64,000 nucleotides of DNA from Candidatus Fusicatenibacter intestinigallinarum (lineage in GTDB: Bacteria > Bacillota > Clostridia > Lachnospirales > Lachnospiraceae), in contig DWWU01000033.1 of assembly GCA_019119555.1 (NCBI GenBank), positions 18,150 to 82,149 of the forward strand, in the 5' to 3' direction. This document shows, in pieces, positions 33,553 through 43,129 of this stretch. Under the pieces are notes generated by a model, which made no database searches, had not been told where the DNA came from, and saw only the letters and a program-made list of their open reading frames with translations. Each line of letters opens with the position of its first letter. Position 1 is the first letter of the stretch. The position numbers were made by a program, and so were the translations under genes.

Positions 33553-34972
33553 CGCACTCCAGCTCAAAACTCAGAAGCTGGGCGCATCCATGTCCGGAAA
33601 ACCGGAAATACAGCGGCCAGTCTCCGTCCGGAATCTCAACAGGCGCCGTATATTTCGTCCACACATTGGTAAACTGTACCGGAATTTCTCCCAGCGTTTC
33701 TCCGTTCCATGCGGTTTTCACCTCAAACACACCGTCGCAGTATCCCCGGACAGAAATGGAAACCTTTCGCACCTTCCTGCAGCGGAAATATTTGAAGCCG
33801 GCGCAGGCTCCGTTCTGCATATTTGCAATATATCCCGGTTCCTCATCTCCGTCGCGGCCATCCTGGGTGATGATCGGAAAATATCCGTCCATCCATCCGC
33901 CGTCCGCCGCCGTATACACAGATTCCTTTCTCTCCGTAAACAGATTGCAGGCAATATGTGCCGGATATACGCCTTTTCCTTCCAGCGGTCCGCCGTTGGG
34001 TCCGCAGGAAGTCATTTCCGCCTGAAGAATTCTTCCATCCTCCGTAAAATGAATCTCCTCCATGCAGCCCTGACGGGAATAAACGGTTCCATTGGTATGC
34101 CTGTGATAAAAGATGTACCACTTTCCGCCGATCTCCACCATGCTTCCGTGGTTGTTCGCACCGTAGTACATCGGCTGATCCGCCTTTTTATACGTATCAA
34201 TATGCAGATCACAGTTGCTGACGATCACACCTCCATAAGTAAACTCCCTGTCAGGATACCGGCTCACCGCGTAACAGAGCTCATGCATCACAACCGAAGA
34301 ATAGATGAAGTAATAATATTCCCCACGCTTTCGAATGGAGGACGCCTCAAAAAACTCATGGCCTTCATATCCGCTTCCGGCGCTGTACGGCTCGCTGGGC
34401 ATCAGCACCTTCGGCGCCTGTTCCACGGTCAGCATATCTTCGCCGAGCACGGATACCATCGGACCGGTTCTGGACCTGTCCCCGATGCCGCAGAAGCCCA
34501 GGTATAAATACGTCTTCCCGTCTTCCGTCAGTACGCCGGGATCAAAGGATGGCTCGTCGCCCTCTCTCTCGCCAAGCCGGGTTCCGTCGCTGTAATGTAC
34601 GTATCCGTAAAATTCATAACTTCCCGCCGGCGTGTCACACACCGCCACAGAAACTACCGGAACCTTGTCCAGCACGTAATAAAGATAATACCTTCCGTCC
34701 GGTCCGACCGTCACATCCGGCGCATACAGGCACATATGGCCGTCCCGGTTCAGAGGATCCGCGGTTTTCGGATAAATTACTCCTTCATATCTCCAGTCGC
34801 TGAGATCCTTCACCGGCGCGGACCAGCACACATAATCGTTCATGCAGAACACACATCCGCGAAACTGATCGTGGGAGCCGTATACATACACACGATCTCC
34901 GAATACATAAGGTTCTCCGTCAGGCACATATTCCCAGGACGGAAGATACGGATTAAAACCCTGTTTTTTCAT
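33533..34972 (-). CDS. Glycoside hydrolase family 43 protein with C-terminal CBM-like domain
   Basis: A 479-residue enzyme without signal peptide, so intracellular. The five-bladed propeller starts with NPYLPSWEYVPDGEPYVFGD, continues with LYAPDVTVGPDGRYYLYYV (catalytic region) and FDPGVLTEDGKTYLYLGF, and the second acidic cluster in GHEFFEASSIRKRGEYYYFIY. Residues about 390-470 form a beta-sandwich like CBM6 (GYCDGVFEVKTAWNGETL). Expected substrates are arabinose/xylose-containing oligosaccharides. ATG 34972 follows GAGAGGAAAG. The final residues DSSAS and the TGA stop come from MPR copy 7. It lies downstream of the LacI gene and a second GH43. Confidence 0.9.
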   Translation of the reverse strand: MKKQGFNPYLPSWEYVPDGEPYVFGDRVYVYGSHDQFRGCVFCMNDYVCWSAPVKDLSDWRYEGVIYPKTADPLNRDGHMCLYAPDVTVGPDGRYYLYYVLDKVPVVSVAVCDTPAGSYEFYGYVHYSDGTRLGEREGDEPSFDPGVLTEDGKTYLYLGFCGIGDRSRTGPMVSVLGEDMLTVEQAPKVLMPSEPYSAGSGYEGHEFFEASSIRKRGEYYYFIYSSVVMHELCYAVSRYPDREFTYGGVIVSNCDLHIDTYKKADQPMYYGANNHGSMVEIGGKWYIFYHRHTNGTVYSRQGCMEEIHFTEDGRILQAEMTSCGPNGGPLEGKGVYPAHIACNLFTERKESVYTAADGGWMDGYFPIITQDGRDGDEEPGYIANMQNGACAGFKYFRCRKVRKVSISVRGYCDGVFEVKTAWNGETLGEIPVQFTNVWTKYTAPVEIPDGDWPLYFRFSGHGCAQLLSFELECGDSSAS

Positions 34973-35066
34973 ACTGACTTTCCTCTCTGTATTTTTCCTC
35001 TTAAACTTTTGCCGCTGTCCGGCATCATTTCTCCGCAAGCATGACGCAGACCTTCCAAAAACAGTG

Positions 35067-35094
35067 GTAACAGTTCAGCCAGCTGAACTGTTAT
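35067..35094. repeat. Solo MPR end palindrome
   Basis: GTAACAGTTCAGCC and GCTGAACTGTTAT, directly next to the LacI stop codon at 35096 and in the gap before the GH43 gene. Confidence 0.85.
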
Positions 35095-35095
35095 G

Positions 35096-36151
35096 TCATC
35101 CGCTTTCACTATCCGTATGTTCCCGTACGGAACATCTCCGGATCAGCCGGCACGGGATTTTTATTTCCCTCTCCCGGATCTCTGTTTCCTTTCCCTCCAG
35201 CCGCTCCAGCAGCAGATCCGCCGCCGTACGGCCCAGCTGCCGCAGCGGAAGCTCCATCGTCGTCAGCGCCGGACGGAAATATTCGGCCATTTCCTGATTG
35301 TCAAATCCGGCAACGGAAAGATCTCTTCCCGCTTTCATTCCATGCTCCTCCAGGTAATCGTAAACCCCTCCGGCCATCTGATCCGCCATACAGAACACCG
35401 CGGTCACACCTGCCCGCAGAAGCTGCGGAAGCAGTTCATAGCCGTCTGTGCGCTTCCAGTTTCCATAACACACAAAATCCGGATTATAACAAATGTTATT
35501 TTCGTACAGCGCTCTCTGATAGCCCAGAAGCCGTTTTCCTGTATGGAGATTATCCGCCCGTCCGCCGATTACCCCAATGTTTCGATGCCCCATCGAAATC
35601 AGATACCGGGTCATCTCATATCCGCCCCGCTCATCATCCAGTACCACCGACGGTACTTTCCCCGACGTCTCGCAGGCATAGGTCATTACTGCCGGAATCG
35701 GAAAATTCTCCGGAAAACATCGGATATATCTTTCATGACCCGCCACATAAATGACTCCGTCCGCCTGGCTCTGCCGGATCTGCTGAAGCGCAGGACGCAG
35801 AATGGAAGTGTAAGCCTCCTCATTTTCATACCAGGTATCACGCCACCTGGAATACAGCCGGAGGTTCTGCACCGTCGTACGGTATCCCAGCTTCTCGCAG
35901 TTCTCCATAATTCCATCCACAACGCCCGCTGTGCTGAACTGCACCAGATCCTCCGCAATAATCCCGATCATCCTGGTCTTCTGGATCCTCAGCCCTCTGG
36001 CGACAGCATTCGGCTGATATCCTCTCTGTTTCACAACCTCCAGAACTCTCTTCCTCGTCTCCTCTCCCACATTGGGCTTTCCATTCAGGATATTGGAAAC
36101 AGTAGTCGGTGAAACATTGCATTCTTTTGCAATTTCCTTGATAGTAACCAT
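35096..36151 (-). CDS. LacI family transcriptional regulator
   Basis: A 351-residue repressor. The helix-turn-helix is TIKEIAKECNVSPTTVSNIL followed by the hinge YQPNAVARGLR; the remainder is a periplasmic-binding-type ligand domain (MIGIIAEDLVQFSTAGVVDG; FCMADQMAGGVYDYL; SVAGFDNQEMAEYFRP). It lies between two GH43 genes and should respond to a sugar released by them. A LacI-type palindrome with central CG overlaps the start region of the upstream GH43 promoter (38062-38081), which is the best candidate target. ATG 36151 follows AGGAGAG. Confidence 0.92.
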   Translation of the reverse strand: MVTIKEIAKECNVSPTTVSNILNGKPNVGEETRKRVLEVVKQRGYQPNAVARGLRIQKTRMIGIIAEDLVQFSTAGVVDGIMENCEKLGYRTTVQNLRLYSRWRDTWYENEEAYTSILRPALQQIRQSQADGVIYVAGHERYIRCFPENFPIPAVMTYACETSGKVPSVVLDDERGGYEMTRYLISMGHRNIGVIGGRADNLHTGKRLLGYQRALYENNICYNPDFVCYGNWKRTDGYELLPQLLRAGVTAVFCMADQMAGGVYDYLEEHGMKAGRDLSVAGFDNQEMAEYFRPALTTMELPLRQLGRTAADLLLERLEGKETEIREREIKIPCRLIRRCSVREHTDSESG

Positions 36152-36182
36152 CTGTCTCTCCTGTTCTCTTTGCGTATTTTAC

Positions 36183-36205
36183 GTAACAGTTTCATCAGCT
36201 GAACC
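36183..36205. repeat. Degenerate solo MPR end palindrome
   Basis: GTAACAGTTTCATCAGCTGAAC, in the gap between the large GH43 gene and lacI; the right arm is incomplete. Confidence 0.55.
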
Positions 36206-36225
36206 GCGCCCTTTTAACCTTATTC

Positions 36226-38013
36226 TCAGATCACTTTCACCTGAATCTCCACCTGCCTCAGATCCGGATCCAGGCTTTCTTCCGCGGAAAGGTCAAATCT
36301 GGGGCGCCCTTCCACGTCAAAATGAACTCTGCGGATTCCGTCACATCGAATGGTATGATGCAGGGCATCTTCCGCATGATAGGCAATCCTCAGCTCCCCC
36401 TGATCATCCACAAAAAAGGAATGGTGCCCCGGCCCATACTCACCTTTCACAGAATAATAGGAAAGAACCGGAGTATCCGCCTTCTCCCAGCTTTCCGGAT
36501 CCAGAAGATCTGCATCTTCCTTTGCCGTCAGCATTCCAACCGCATAAGTATAGGCGTTGGCTGAACCTCCGGAGTATCCCAGATACACCGTCCCGTCTTT
36601 CACAAATCCATGAGGTCCTTCGTTGTTGATCGTCCCATTGACATTTTCCCATCCGTACAATGGCCTGGACAGCAGAACCGGATCACTTTTCAGCTGCCAC
36701 GGGGTGGCTTCATCAATCTCTCCGATATACAGCATGGATCCCGTATCCAGAGGCGTTCCGATCTGCCTCCGATAGGACCATACCATATAGGACCGCCCTC
36801 CCGCCTTCAGATATGTCATATCCAGAGTGATCCCGTCTTCCGCCAGCCAGCTTCCATCCTTTTTTCTCACCCGCACCGGCGCTTCCCAGTCTTCCGGATG
36901 CAGGATCTCTCCGTCCCGCTTCAGTTTCATCATGTGGCACTGGGGACCCCAGACCTTCCCGCTGACGGCAAACAGAAGATATAAGTCTCCGCCGATCACA
37001 TGAAACTCCGGCGCCCAGAACGTCTGCACCAGCCCTCTCTCCTCGTCTTTGTCCAGAATGATCTGCTGGCGGGTTCCCTCCGCGAAGAGTTCACGCACGG
37101 TATCCGCCTTTCTGGCGTACAGAGCGATATCGTCCACATTGTCGTTTGTCCCGATAAAGTACCAGCTTCCCTTCCAGCGGAAAATCACAGGGTCTCCATA
37201 ACCGGAGGCCAGGGGAAAATGGTATGCCTCCTCCTGAAGCTCTCCCCGGACCCGGCAGTATCCCTTCTTTTTGAAATCCACCTGGTCGAGCTCCCAGCGG
37301 ACGCTTTTTTCGGAAACAGAGCCGTCTGAGTAGACCGCCTCCGCCCGAAGCTCTGACAGATCTTCCCACCTTCGGATTCTGATAGATTGCGGAACCATTG
37401 TCCGGATATGACGAACCGGATTCCACCGCAGGCAAGCCCGCGTCACGATCTCACTTCCGACCGCCGCGCAGTCTCCCGTCTCTTTTTCCGGACCGGTCCA
37501 CCGCTCACCGGAAAGCGTCTCATTTTCCGGCAGCGCCTCTGTTTCCTTCCGATACCAGATTCCCGCACTGTCCTGCCAGCAGATTTCATAACAGTTCCTT
37601 TTCTCGCAGCAGCGGAAGAAAATCTTTTCTGCCGGCCCGAAGGCGTTTACATGAAAAGACGGCCTTCGCTCAAACCGCAGAAAATCGGAAGTCATCCACA
37701 GCAGAACCTCTGCTCCGTCCCGATACTCCGGACTGCCGTCCTCCAGCGCTCTTACCGCAGCGATTCCGTATCTTCCCGGCGCCGCCATGAAAATGCACGG
37801 ATTCTTTATCCCCCGCGGACGCAAGGTATCGTTCCCGCAAATCTCTGCCTCCGCAAAGAGCATCCCGTAATTTCGGTTCCACGGACAGTAGTGGATCCCA
37901 TCCCGACTGTACGCCATATGGACGCTGTTCGCCAGGCCATCCGGATATTCCTCCGGCAGCACGGATCTCGTATATACTTTTACATAAGCCGTTCTTCCGC
38001 TGTACCTTACCAT
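36226..38013 (-). CDS. Large glycoside hydrolase family 43-like protein
   Basis: A 595-residue intracellular protein. The C-terminal part (about 270-580) is a GH43 propeller: YGDPVIFRWKGSWYFIGTN (first Asp), WAPEFHVIGGDLYLLFAV, LDMTYLKAGGRSYMVWSY, and NEGPHGFVKDGTVYLGYSG with the catalytic Glu. A His near the end (GPGHHSFFVDDQGELRIAYH) fits the family. The N-terminal part (1-200) looks like another propeller-type or GH43-accessory domain (SRDGIHYCPWNRNYGML; GIKNPCIFMAAPGRYGI), followed by a short beta-sandwich. First gene of the LacI-controlled group. Likely acts on arabinose- or xylose-containing oligosaccharides; exact specificity unknown. Confidence 0.85.
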   Translation of the reverse strand: MVRYSGRTAYVKVYTRSVLPEEYPDGLANSVHMAYSRDGIHYCPWNRNYGMLFAEAEICGNDTLRPRGIKNPCIFMAAPGRYGIAAVRALEDGSPEYRDGAEVLLWMTSDFLRFERRPSFHVNAFGPAEKIFFRCCEKRNCYEICWQDSAGIWYRKETEALPENETLSGERWTGPEKETGDCAAVGSEIVTRACLRWNPVRHIRTMVPQSIRIRRWEDLSELRAEAVYSDGSVSEKSVRWELDQVDFKKKGYCRVRGELQEEAYHFPLASGYGDPVIFRWKGSWYFIGTNDNVDDIALYARKADTVRELFAEGTRQQIILDKDEERGLVQTFWAPEFHVIGGDLYLLFAVSGKVWGPQCHMMKLKRDGEILHPEDWEAPVRVRKKDGSWLAEDGITLDMTYLKAGGRSYMVWSYRRQIGTPLDTGSMLYIGEIDEATPWQLKSDPVLLSRPLYGWENVNGTINNEGPHGFVKDGTVYLGYSGGSANAYTYAVGMLTAKEDADLLDPESWEKADTPVLSYYSVKGEYGPGHHSFFVDDQGELRIAYHAEDALHHTIRCDGIRRVHFDVEGRPRFDLSAEESLDPDLRQVEIQVKVI

Positions 38014-38061
38014 CTCTTCTTCCCTCTCTTTCCGCCTTCCGATGCATAATCTGCCAGGCTG

Positions 38062-38081
38062 TTAGTTTATCGTTTTACTAA
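38062..38081 (-). promoter_or_regulatory. LacI-type operator before the large GH43 gene
   Basis: TTAGTTTATCGTTTTACTAA is an imperfect palindrome (7 of 10 pairs) with the central CG usual for LacI-family sites, positioned just downstream of the -10 box. Confidence 0.68.
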
Positions 38082-38086
38082 ATCAG

Positions 38087-38115
38087 ATTATACCCTTTGT
38101 CCTCGCCCCGGTCAA
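38087..38115 (-). promoter_or_regulatory. Promoter of the GH43-lacI-GH43 group
   Basis: On the - strand TTGACC (38110-38115), 17-bp spacer and perfect TATAAT (38087-38092). Confidence 0.78.
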
Positions 38116-38216
38116 TCCCTGAAACGTAATGTTTCCACTGTACTGCAGCCATTCATCCGGCGGAACAGTATGTCATCCATACACAAATCCAGCAGGTAAG
38201 TTGACATCAGTTTCGA

Positions 38217-38245
38217 TTGATTCTTTCCGATACAAACGTTATACT
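38217..38245 (+). promoter_or_regulatory. Promoter of the MBL-fold gene
   Basis: TTGATT (38217-38222), 17-bp spacer and TATACT (38240-38245), 46 bp upstream of the start codon. Confidence 0.65.
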
Positions 38246-38290
38246 GATTTCAGGACTTCACACGAGATATAATATAAGGAGGGAATATTT

Positions 38291-39184
38291 ATGGCTGGAA
38301 TGAAGCTTCCGCTCATCGCTGAAATAGCGAAAAACACTTATGCAATCAATGAATTCGGTATGTCCACCGTATACCTGCTGACCGGTACGAAGCGGGCGCT
38401 GCTGATCGACACAGGGACAGGCGTTGCCAACCTCAGGGAGACCGTGGAATCGCTGACAGACCTTCCCTGTGATGTGGCGCTGACACATTCTCACATGGAT
38501 CACATCGGAAACGCCATGCAGTTTCCGGAGGTTTATCTCAGCGAAAAAGATCAGGCATTTCTTTGGAAATCCCTGGATGAAGCTGCAGCAAAACTTCCGG
38601 AATTCCGGACGAATCTCACTCCGTCTGAGCAGGAGGCGCTCCGTCTTCAGTGCCTTCAGACCTCCTGTCGGGAGTATGCAGACCTGATCGGAACCATGGG
38701 GGCTTACGATATTTATGACTACCGCCCTTCAGATATTCCGCTGTTTGACCATTTTCCTGTATTTCTGGATCTGGAAGAAGGCATGTCCTTTGATCTGGGC
38801 GGACGGCTGGTACAGGTCATCTCCACGCCCGGCCACACCCCCGGCGGAAGAAGTTTTCTGGACCGTCAGAGCCGGATTCTTTTTTCCGGCGACGCCTGCA
38901 ATCCAAATCTTTTGCTGATGTTCGGCTGTACGGTTGAGGAAACTCTGGAGAGTCTTCGCCATCTTGAAACCTTTTCCTCTGAATTTGACCGCAATTTTAA
39001 CGGTCATATCGGTTACGCGGGAGACAACGTCCAGCGCGCGGTTCCCGACCGTGTGCTCTCCGACGCCATAGAGGTCTGTCGGCAGGTGACCGAACACACC
39101 GCCAGAATACAGACAGAACGAAATTTCCTGAACGGCCAGGAGCTACGTACAGCTGTCTGCGGGACGGTAAAAATCAGTTTTTAA
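38291..39184 (+). CDS. MBL-fold metallo-hydrolase
   Basis: A 297-residue metallo-beta-lactamase-fold enzyme. The metal motif THSHMDHIG provides HxHxDH; a further His lies in STPGHTPGGRSF and Asp in FSGDACNP. The first strand is MSTVYLLTGTKRALLIDTGTG. This resembles glyoxalase II/SdsA-like hydrolases of small thioesters or esters. No signal peptide. SD AAGGAGG lies seven bases before the ATG; a promoter is visible upstream. Substrate unknown. A strong hairpin (about 39250-39298) follows. Confidence 0.87.
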   Translation: MAGMKLPLIAEIAKNTYAINEFGMSTVYLLTGTKRALLIDTGTGVANLRETVESLTDLPCDVALTHSHMDHIGNAMQFPEVYLSEKDQAFLWKSLDEAAAKLPEFRTNLTPSEQEALRLQCLQTSCREYADLIGTMGAYDIYDYRPSDIPLFDHFPVFLDLEEGMSFDLGGRLVQVISTPGHTPGGRSFLDRQSRILFSGDACNPNLLLMFGCTVEETLESLRHLETFSSEFDRNFNGHIGYAGDNVQRAVPDRVLSDAIEVCRQVTEHTARIQTERNFLNGQELRTAVCGTVKISF

Positions 39185-39210
39185 GCCTCTGAAGCGTCAC
39201 GTAAATGCTG

Positions 39211-39298
39211 CGATTTCCTATCACAGGGAACCCAGTTTCCTGCGATAGGAAAAACTGCCGCAATGAGGATGGTATCATGCGTCCTCATTGCGGCAGTT
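39211..39298. terminator. Two tandem hairpins between the MBL gene and pflA
   Basis: TTTCCTATC..GATAGGAAA (39211-39250, inner AGGGAA/TTTCCT) is followed by AACTGCCGCAATGAGGA..TCCTCATTGCGGCAGTT (39252-39298, 17-bp arms). Neither has a clear T-run. They separate the convergent ends and probably end both transcripts. Confidence 0.6.
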
Positions 39299-39361
39299 CC
39301 GCACGGAATTACAGATTCTGCCTGCTCCCTGTGTATGTGGGAGCCGTCCGTATGTTTCTCT

Positions 39362-40138
39362 TTATTTTTCTTCCAAGTACTTCGTATATTCCGCAGTATG
39401 AAGAAGCTCGTTGGCGTTTGCAATCCGTTCTTTCGTCGGAGGATCAATTCCCTCCAGCGGATACTCCAGTCCCAGCTCCTTCCATTTGAACACGCCGAGG
39501 GTATGGTACGGCAGCACTTCCACCCGCTCCACATTCTTCAGCGATCGGATAAACGTATCCAGCTTTTTCAGATCCTCGTCCTTGTCACTGTACTCCGGCA
39601 CCAGTACATGGCGGATCCATACAGGCTTCCCGATCTCCGACAGATACCGCGCCAGATCCAGAATATTCTCATTGGAACATCCTGTCAGATCTCTGTGAGT
39701 CTCATCGTTGATTTCCTTGATATCCAGCAGAAACAGATCCACGTAATTCAGCAGTTCCTGAAACTTTGAAAAGAACGGTTCCCTGCGGGTAAACGGATTT
39801 CCACTGGTATCAATGGTGATATTCACACCCTGCGCCTTCGCCTTCCTGCAGAAATCCAGCAGAAAATCCATCTGCAGCAGCGGCTCTCCCCCGCTGATCG
39901 TGATTCCTCCTTTATCCGCCCAATAAGAGCGGAATCTGAGCGCACGCTTCAGGAGATCATCCGAAGAATACACCTCTCCTTTCTGCATGTCCCAGCTGTC
40001 CGCGTTGTGACAGAACTTGCAGCGCATTGCGCAGCCCTGCAGAAAAATCACAAAACGAACGCCCGGCCCGTCCACGGAACCGAAACTTTCCTGAGAATAA
40101 ACCCGCGCCGTTACCGGCTGATTGTATTGTTCTGACAT
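39362..40138 (-). CDS. pflA: Pyruvate formate-lyase activating enzyme
   Basis: A 258-residue radical SAM enzyme that puts the glycyl radical on PflB. The cluster motif is CAMRCKFC (CxxxCxxC) in VIFLQGCAMRCKFCHNADSW, followed by the SAM-binding GGITISGGEPLLQ. SVDGPGVRFV near the N-terminus is typical of PflA. The ATG at 40138 follows AGGAGG. It lies downstream of pflB in the same direction, separated by about 440 bp with a hairpin and a solo repeat, so it may be transcribed separately at a lower level. Confidence 0.96.
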   Translation of the reverse strand: MSEQYNQPVTARVYSQESFGSVDGPGVRFVIFLQGCAMRCKFCHNADSWDMQKGEVYSSDDLLKRALRFRSYWADKGGITISGGEPLLQMDFLLDFCRKAKAQGVNITIDTSGNPFTRREPFFSKFQELLNYVDLFLLDIKEINDETHRDLTGCSNENILDLARYLSEIGKPVWIRHVLVPEYSDKDEDLKKLDTFIRSLKNVERVEVLPYHTLGVFKWKELGLEYPLEGIDPPTKERIANANELLHTAEYTKYLEEK

Positions 40139-40396
40139 TCTGTATACCTCCTGCATTTCCCTTTGTTCCGGCAGCATGCATATTCCCGCATACCGTCGCT
40201 CCCTCTGTCACTGCACGGCGGCAGTTCAGACAGTTTTCCTTTATAATATCACACTACGACTCCTTATTCTTTCCGGAATCTTTCATGTTATCCCGGTATC
40301 AGCCACGATACATACCTTATTGTTTCGGTGAGGATGCGTTTTCGAGAGTGCAATTGTAAAAACGCACAGACCCGGTGGAACGATAACTGAAAGGTC

Positions 40397-40424
40397 GTGA
40401 CAGTTCAGCTGGCTGAACCGTTAC
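40397..40424. repeat. Solo MPR end palindrome
   Basis: GTGACAGTTCAGC and GCTGAACCGTTAC in the gap between pflB and pflA, a few bases from the pflB hairpin. Confidence 0.8.
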
Positions 40425-40429
40425 GAAAA

Positions 40430-40472
40430 GTCACAGACAGCCAGTGCGGATCATTCCGCGCTGGCTGTCTGC
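40430..40472 (-). terminator. Hairpin after pflB
   Basis: GACAGCCAGYGCGG-type arms (GACAGCCAGTGCGG / CCGCGCTGGCTGTC) around ATCATT; on the - strand it is followed by TGTGACTTTTC. It lies about 110 bp after the pflB stop. Confidence 0.6.
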
Positions 40473-40579
40473 AACTGCTATCCTCTTGTCTGTAAATTCC
40501 GCCTGCACAGTTCTGCGAAACGTGACCGCTCATCCATACAGAACTGCTGCAGCGAAACTACACAGCTGACTTTCTCTGA

Positions 40580-42832
40580 TTACATTGCCGCATGGCAGGT
40601 TCTGGAGATAACATCCAGCTGCTGCTCGCGGGTCAGGTCGATGAATTTAACCGCATAACCGGATACACGGATTGTGAAGTTTGCATACTCCTCTTTCTCC
40701 GGATGCTCCATAGCATCGATCAGTTTCTCTGTGCCGAATACATTCACATTCAGGTGATGTGCGCCCTGATCAAAGTATCCGTCCAGAACGTGTACCAGAT
40801 TGTTGGTACGCTCCTCATCGTTGTGTCCCAGTGCGCCCGGGCTGATGGTCTGGGTGTTGGAGATTCCGTCCAGAGCCTGCTCATACGGCAGTTTTGCCAC
40901 AGAGTTCAGGGAAGCCAGAAGGCCGCTCTTCTCTGCGCCGTAGGACGGGTTTGCTCCCGGTGACAGCGGCTCGCCTGCTTTTCTTCCATCCGGCATGGTT
41001 CCGGTAGCCTTACCATATACAACGTTGGATGTGATGGTAAGGATGGAAGTGGTCGGCTCGGAATCTCTGTAGGTATGGCATTTTTTCAGCTTGCTCATGA
41101 AAGTCCTCAGCAGCCATACAGCGATCTCGTCTGCACGGTCGTCGTCGTTTCCGTATCTCGGGAAATCTCCCTCGGTCTCGAAGTCAACAGCCATGCCGTC
41201 CTCGTCACGGATTACTTTTACCTTTGCGTATTTGATTGCGCTCAGGGAGTCTACCACATGAGAGAATCCAGCAATACCGGTAGCGAAGGTACGTCTTACA
41301 TCGGTATCGATCAGAGCCATCTCTGCCGCTTCATAGTAATATTTGTCATGCATATAATGGATCATGTTCAGGGTATCCACATACAGTTTGGACAGCCACT
41401 CCATCATTGCATCATATTTTTCCATTACTTCGTCATAATCCAGATACTCGGAAGTGATCGGCGCATAAGCCGGTCCTACCTGCTGTTTGGTCTTGCAGTC
41501 TACGCCGCCGTTGATTGCGTACAGAAGGCATTTTGCAAGGTTTGCACGTGCGCCGAAGAACTGGATCTCCTTGCCGGTCTGTGTAGCGGATACACAGCAG
41601 CAGATGGAATAATCGTCGCCCCATACCGGACGCATAACGTCATCGTTCTCATACTGGATAGAACTTGTCTTAACAGAAATATATGCAGCATATTTCTTGA
41701 AGTTCTCCGGCAGATGAGAGGAGTACAGAACTGTCAGGTTCGGTTCCGGAGACGGTCCCATGTTCTCCAGAGTGTGCAGGAAACGATAGTCGTTCTTTGT
41801 TACCATATGGCGTCCGTCCATGCCGATACCAGCCATCTCCAGAGTCGCCCATACCGGGTCGCCGGAGAACAGTTCGTTGTAAGACGGAATTCTTGCGAAT
41901 TTTACCATTCTGAACTTCATTACCAGATGGTCGATCAGCTCCTGTGCCTGCTCCTCGGTCAGGACGCCTTTCTCCAGGTCTCTCTGAATGTAAATGTCAA
42001 GGAAGGTGGAAATACGTCCAACGCTCATCGCTGCGCCGTTCTGGGTCTTGATCGCTGCCAGGTATCCGAAGTACAGCCACTGAACTGCTTCCTTTGCATT
42101 TGTCGCCGGTTTGGAGATATCATATCCGTAGATCTGCGCCATCTCTTTCATTTCTTTCAGCGCTTTGATCTGCTCAGCGATCTCTTCACGAAGACGGAAA
42201 TCGGTGCCTTTCATTCCGTGTCTCTCGGACTCTGCAAAATCTGCTTCTTTCTGCTCGATCAGATAATCGATACCATACAGAGCAACACGACGATAGTCGC
42301 CGACGATACGTCCTCTTCCGTAGGTATCCGGAAGTCCGGTGATGATCTTATTGTGACGTGCTTTCTTCATCTCAGGAGTATAGACGTCAAACACTGCCTG
42401 GTTGTGTGTTTTATGATATTTGGTGAAGATCTCATGCAGTTTCGGGCTCGGAGTATATCCGTAAGTCGTACATGCCTGCTCAGCCATCTTGATACCGCCG
42501 TAAGGCATAAACGCTCTCTTCAGAGGCTTGTCTGTCTGAAGTCCGACGATCTGCTCCAGGTCTTTCATATCTTCATTGATATAGCCAGGTCCGTATGCAG
42601 TCAGTCCGGATACAACTTCTGTCTCCATATCCAGAACGCCGCCTTTCGCACGTTCCTCTTTCTGAAGTTTCTGAAGTTCTCCCCACAGCTTATTGGTCGC
42701 CTCGGTAGGTCCTACCAGGAAGGATTCGTCTCCTTCGTACTGTGTGTAGTTGTGCTGAATGAAATCACGCACATTGACTTCCTCTTTCCAGAGTTTACCT
42801 TTGAAGTCTGCCCACTGTTCAAACTGTTGCAT
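40580..42832 (-). CDS. pflB: Formate C-acetyltransferase (pyruvate formate-lyase)
   Basis: A 750-residue glycyl-radical enzyme converting pyruvate and CoA to acetyl-CoA and formate in anaerobic sugar fermentation. The active-site cysteines are in [20 protein letters not shown] (about residue 410) and the radical glycine in [15 protein letters not shown] near the C-terminus. [19 protein letters not shown] is characteristic of true PFL rather than choline or glycerol lyases. SD GAGGAGG, and a strong promoter about 80 bp upstream. pflA follows. Confidence 0.97.
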   Translation of the reverse strand: MQQFEQWADFKGKLWKEEVNVRDFIQHNYTQYEGDESFLVGPTEATNKLWGELQKLQKEERAKGGVLDMETEVVSGLTAYGPGYINEDMKDLEQIVGLQTDKPLKRAFMPYGGIKMAEQACTTYGYTPSPKLHEIFTKYHKTHNQAVFDVYTPEMKKARHNKIITGLPDTYGRGRIVGDYRRVALYGIDYLIEQKEADFAESERHGMKGTDFRLREEIAEQIKALKEMKEMAQIYGYDISKPATNAKEAVQWLYFGYLAAIKTQNGAAMSVGRISTFLDIYIQRDLEKGVLTEEQAQELIDHLVMKFRMVKFARIPSYNELFSGDPVWATLEMAGIGMDGRHMVTKNDYRFLHTLENMGPSPEPNLTVLYSSHLPENFKKYAAYISVKTSSIQYENDDVMRPVWGDDYSICCCVSATQTGKEIQFFGARANLAKCLLYAINGGVDCKTKQQVGPAYAPITSEYLDYDEVMEKYDAMMEWLSKLYVDTLNMIHYMHDKYYYEAAEMALIDTDVRRTFATGIAGFSHVVDSLSAIKYAKVKVIRDEDGMAVDFETEGDFPRYGNDDDRADEIAVWLLRTFMSKLKKCHTYRDSEPTTSILTITSNVVYGKATGTMPDGRKAGEPLSPGANPSYGAEKSGLLASLNSVAKLPYEQALDGISNTQTISPGALGHNDEERTNNLVHVLDGYFDQGAHHLNVNVFGTEKLIDAMEHPEKEEYANFTIRVSGYAVKFIDLTREQQLDVISRTCHAAM

Positions 42833-42908
42833 AAAAACATCCTCCTCTATGAATGTAAATATAATGAATTTAATGGTTATCAGTTATTTTCTTAACGATC
42901 GCAAGCTT

Positions 42909-42937
42909 ATTATATTCAATCTTTTTTCGTTTTTCAA
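42909..42937 (-). promoter_or_regulatory. Promoter of pflB
   Basis: On the - strand TTGAAA (42932-42937), 17-bp spacer, TATAAT (42909-42914), giving a leader of about 70 bases in an AT-rich region. Confidence 0.75.
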
Positions 42938-43011
42938 TACCTTTCTTGTACTTATTTGTATACAATAGCCCAAAATAATGTTCTAAATCAAAAACAAATT
43001 TTTTCGCGTCC

Positions 43012-43030
43012 TTCCTACATTTTGTAGGAA
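43012..43030. promoter_or_regulatory. Perfect palindrome between pflB and the divergent membrane gene
   Basis: TTCCTACA and TGTAGGAA arms with a 3-base centre. It lies about 75 bp upstream of the pflB -35 and close to the opposite promoter (-10 TATAAT at 43068-43073), a position suited to a shared regulator. Confidence 0.45.
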
Positions 43031-43129
43031 ACTCAAAATATTACTGTTCAATTTTCTCTATCTGTATTATAATGATACCTAAACGTCGGAACTATACATG
43101 ACTGTACGCCAGCCAGGAGGTAAATTTCA

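Noticed and set aside
40320..40396. Further degenerate long repeat copy left of the solo palindrome
   Set aside because: Only a vague AAAACGCACAGACC match; too weak to call.
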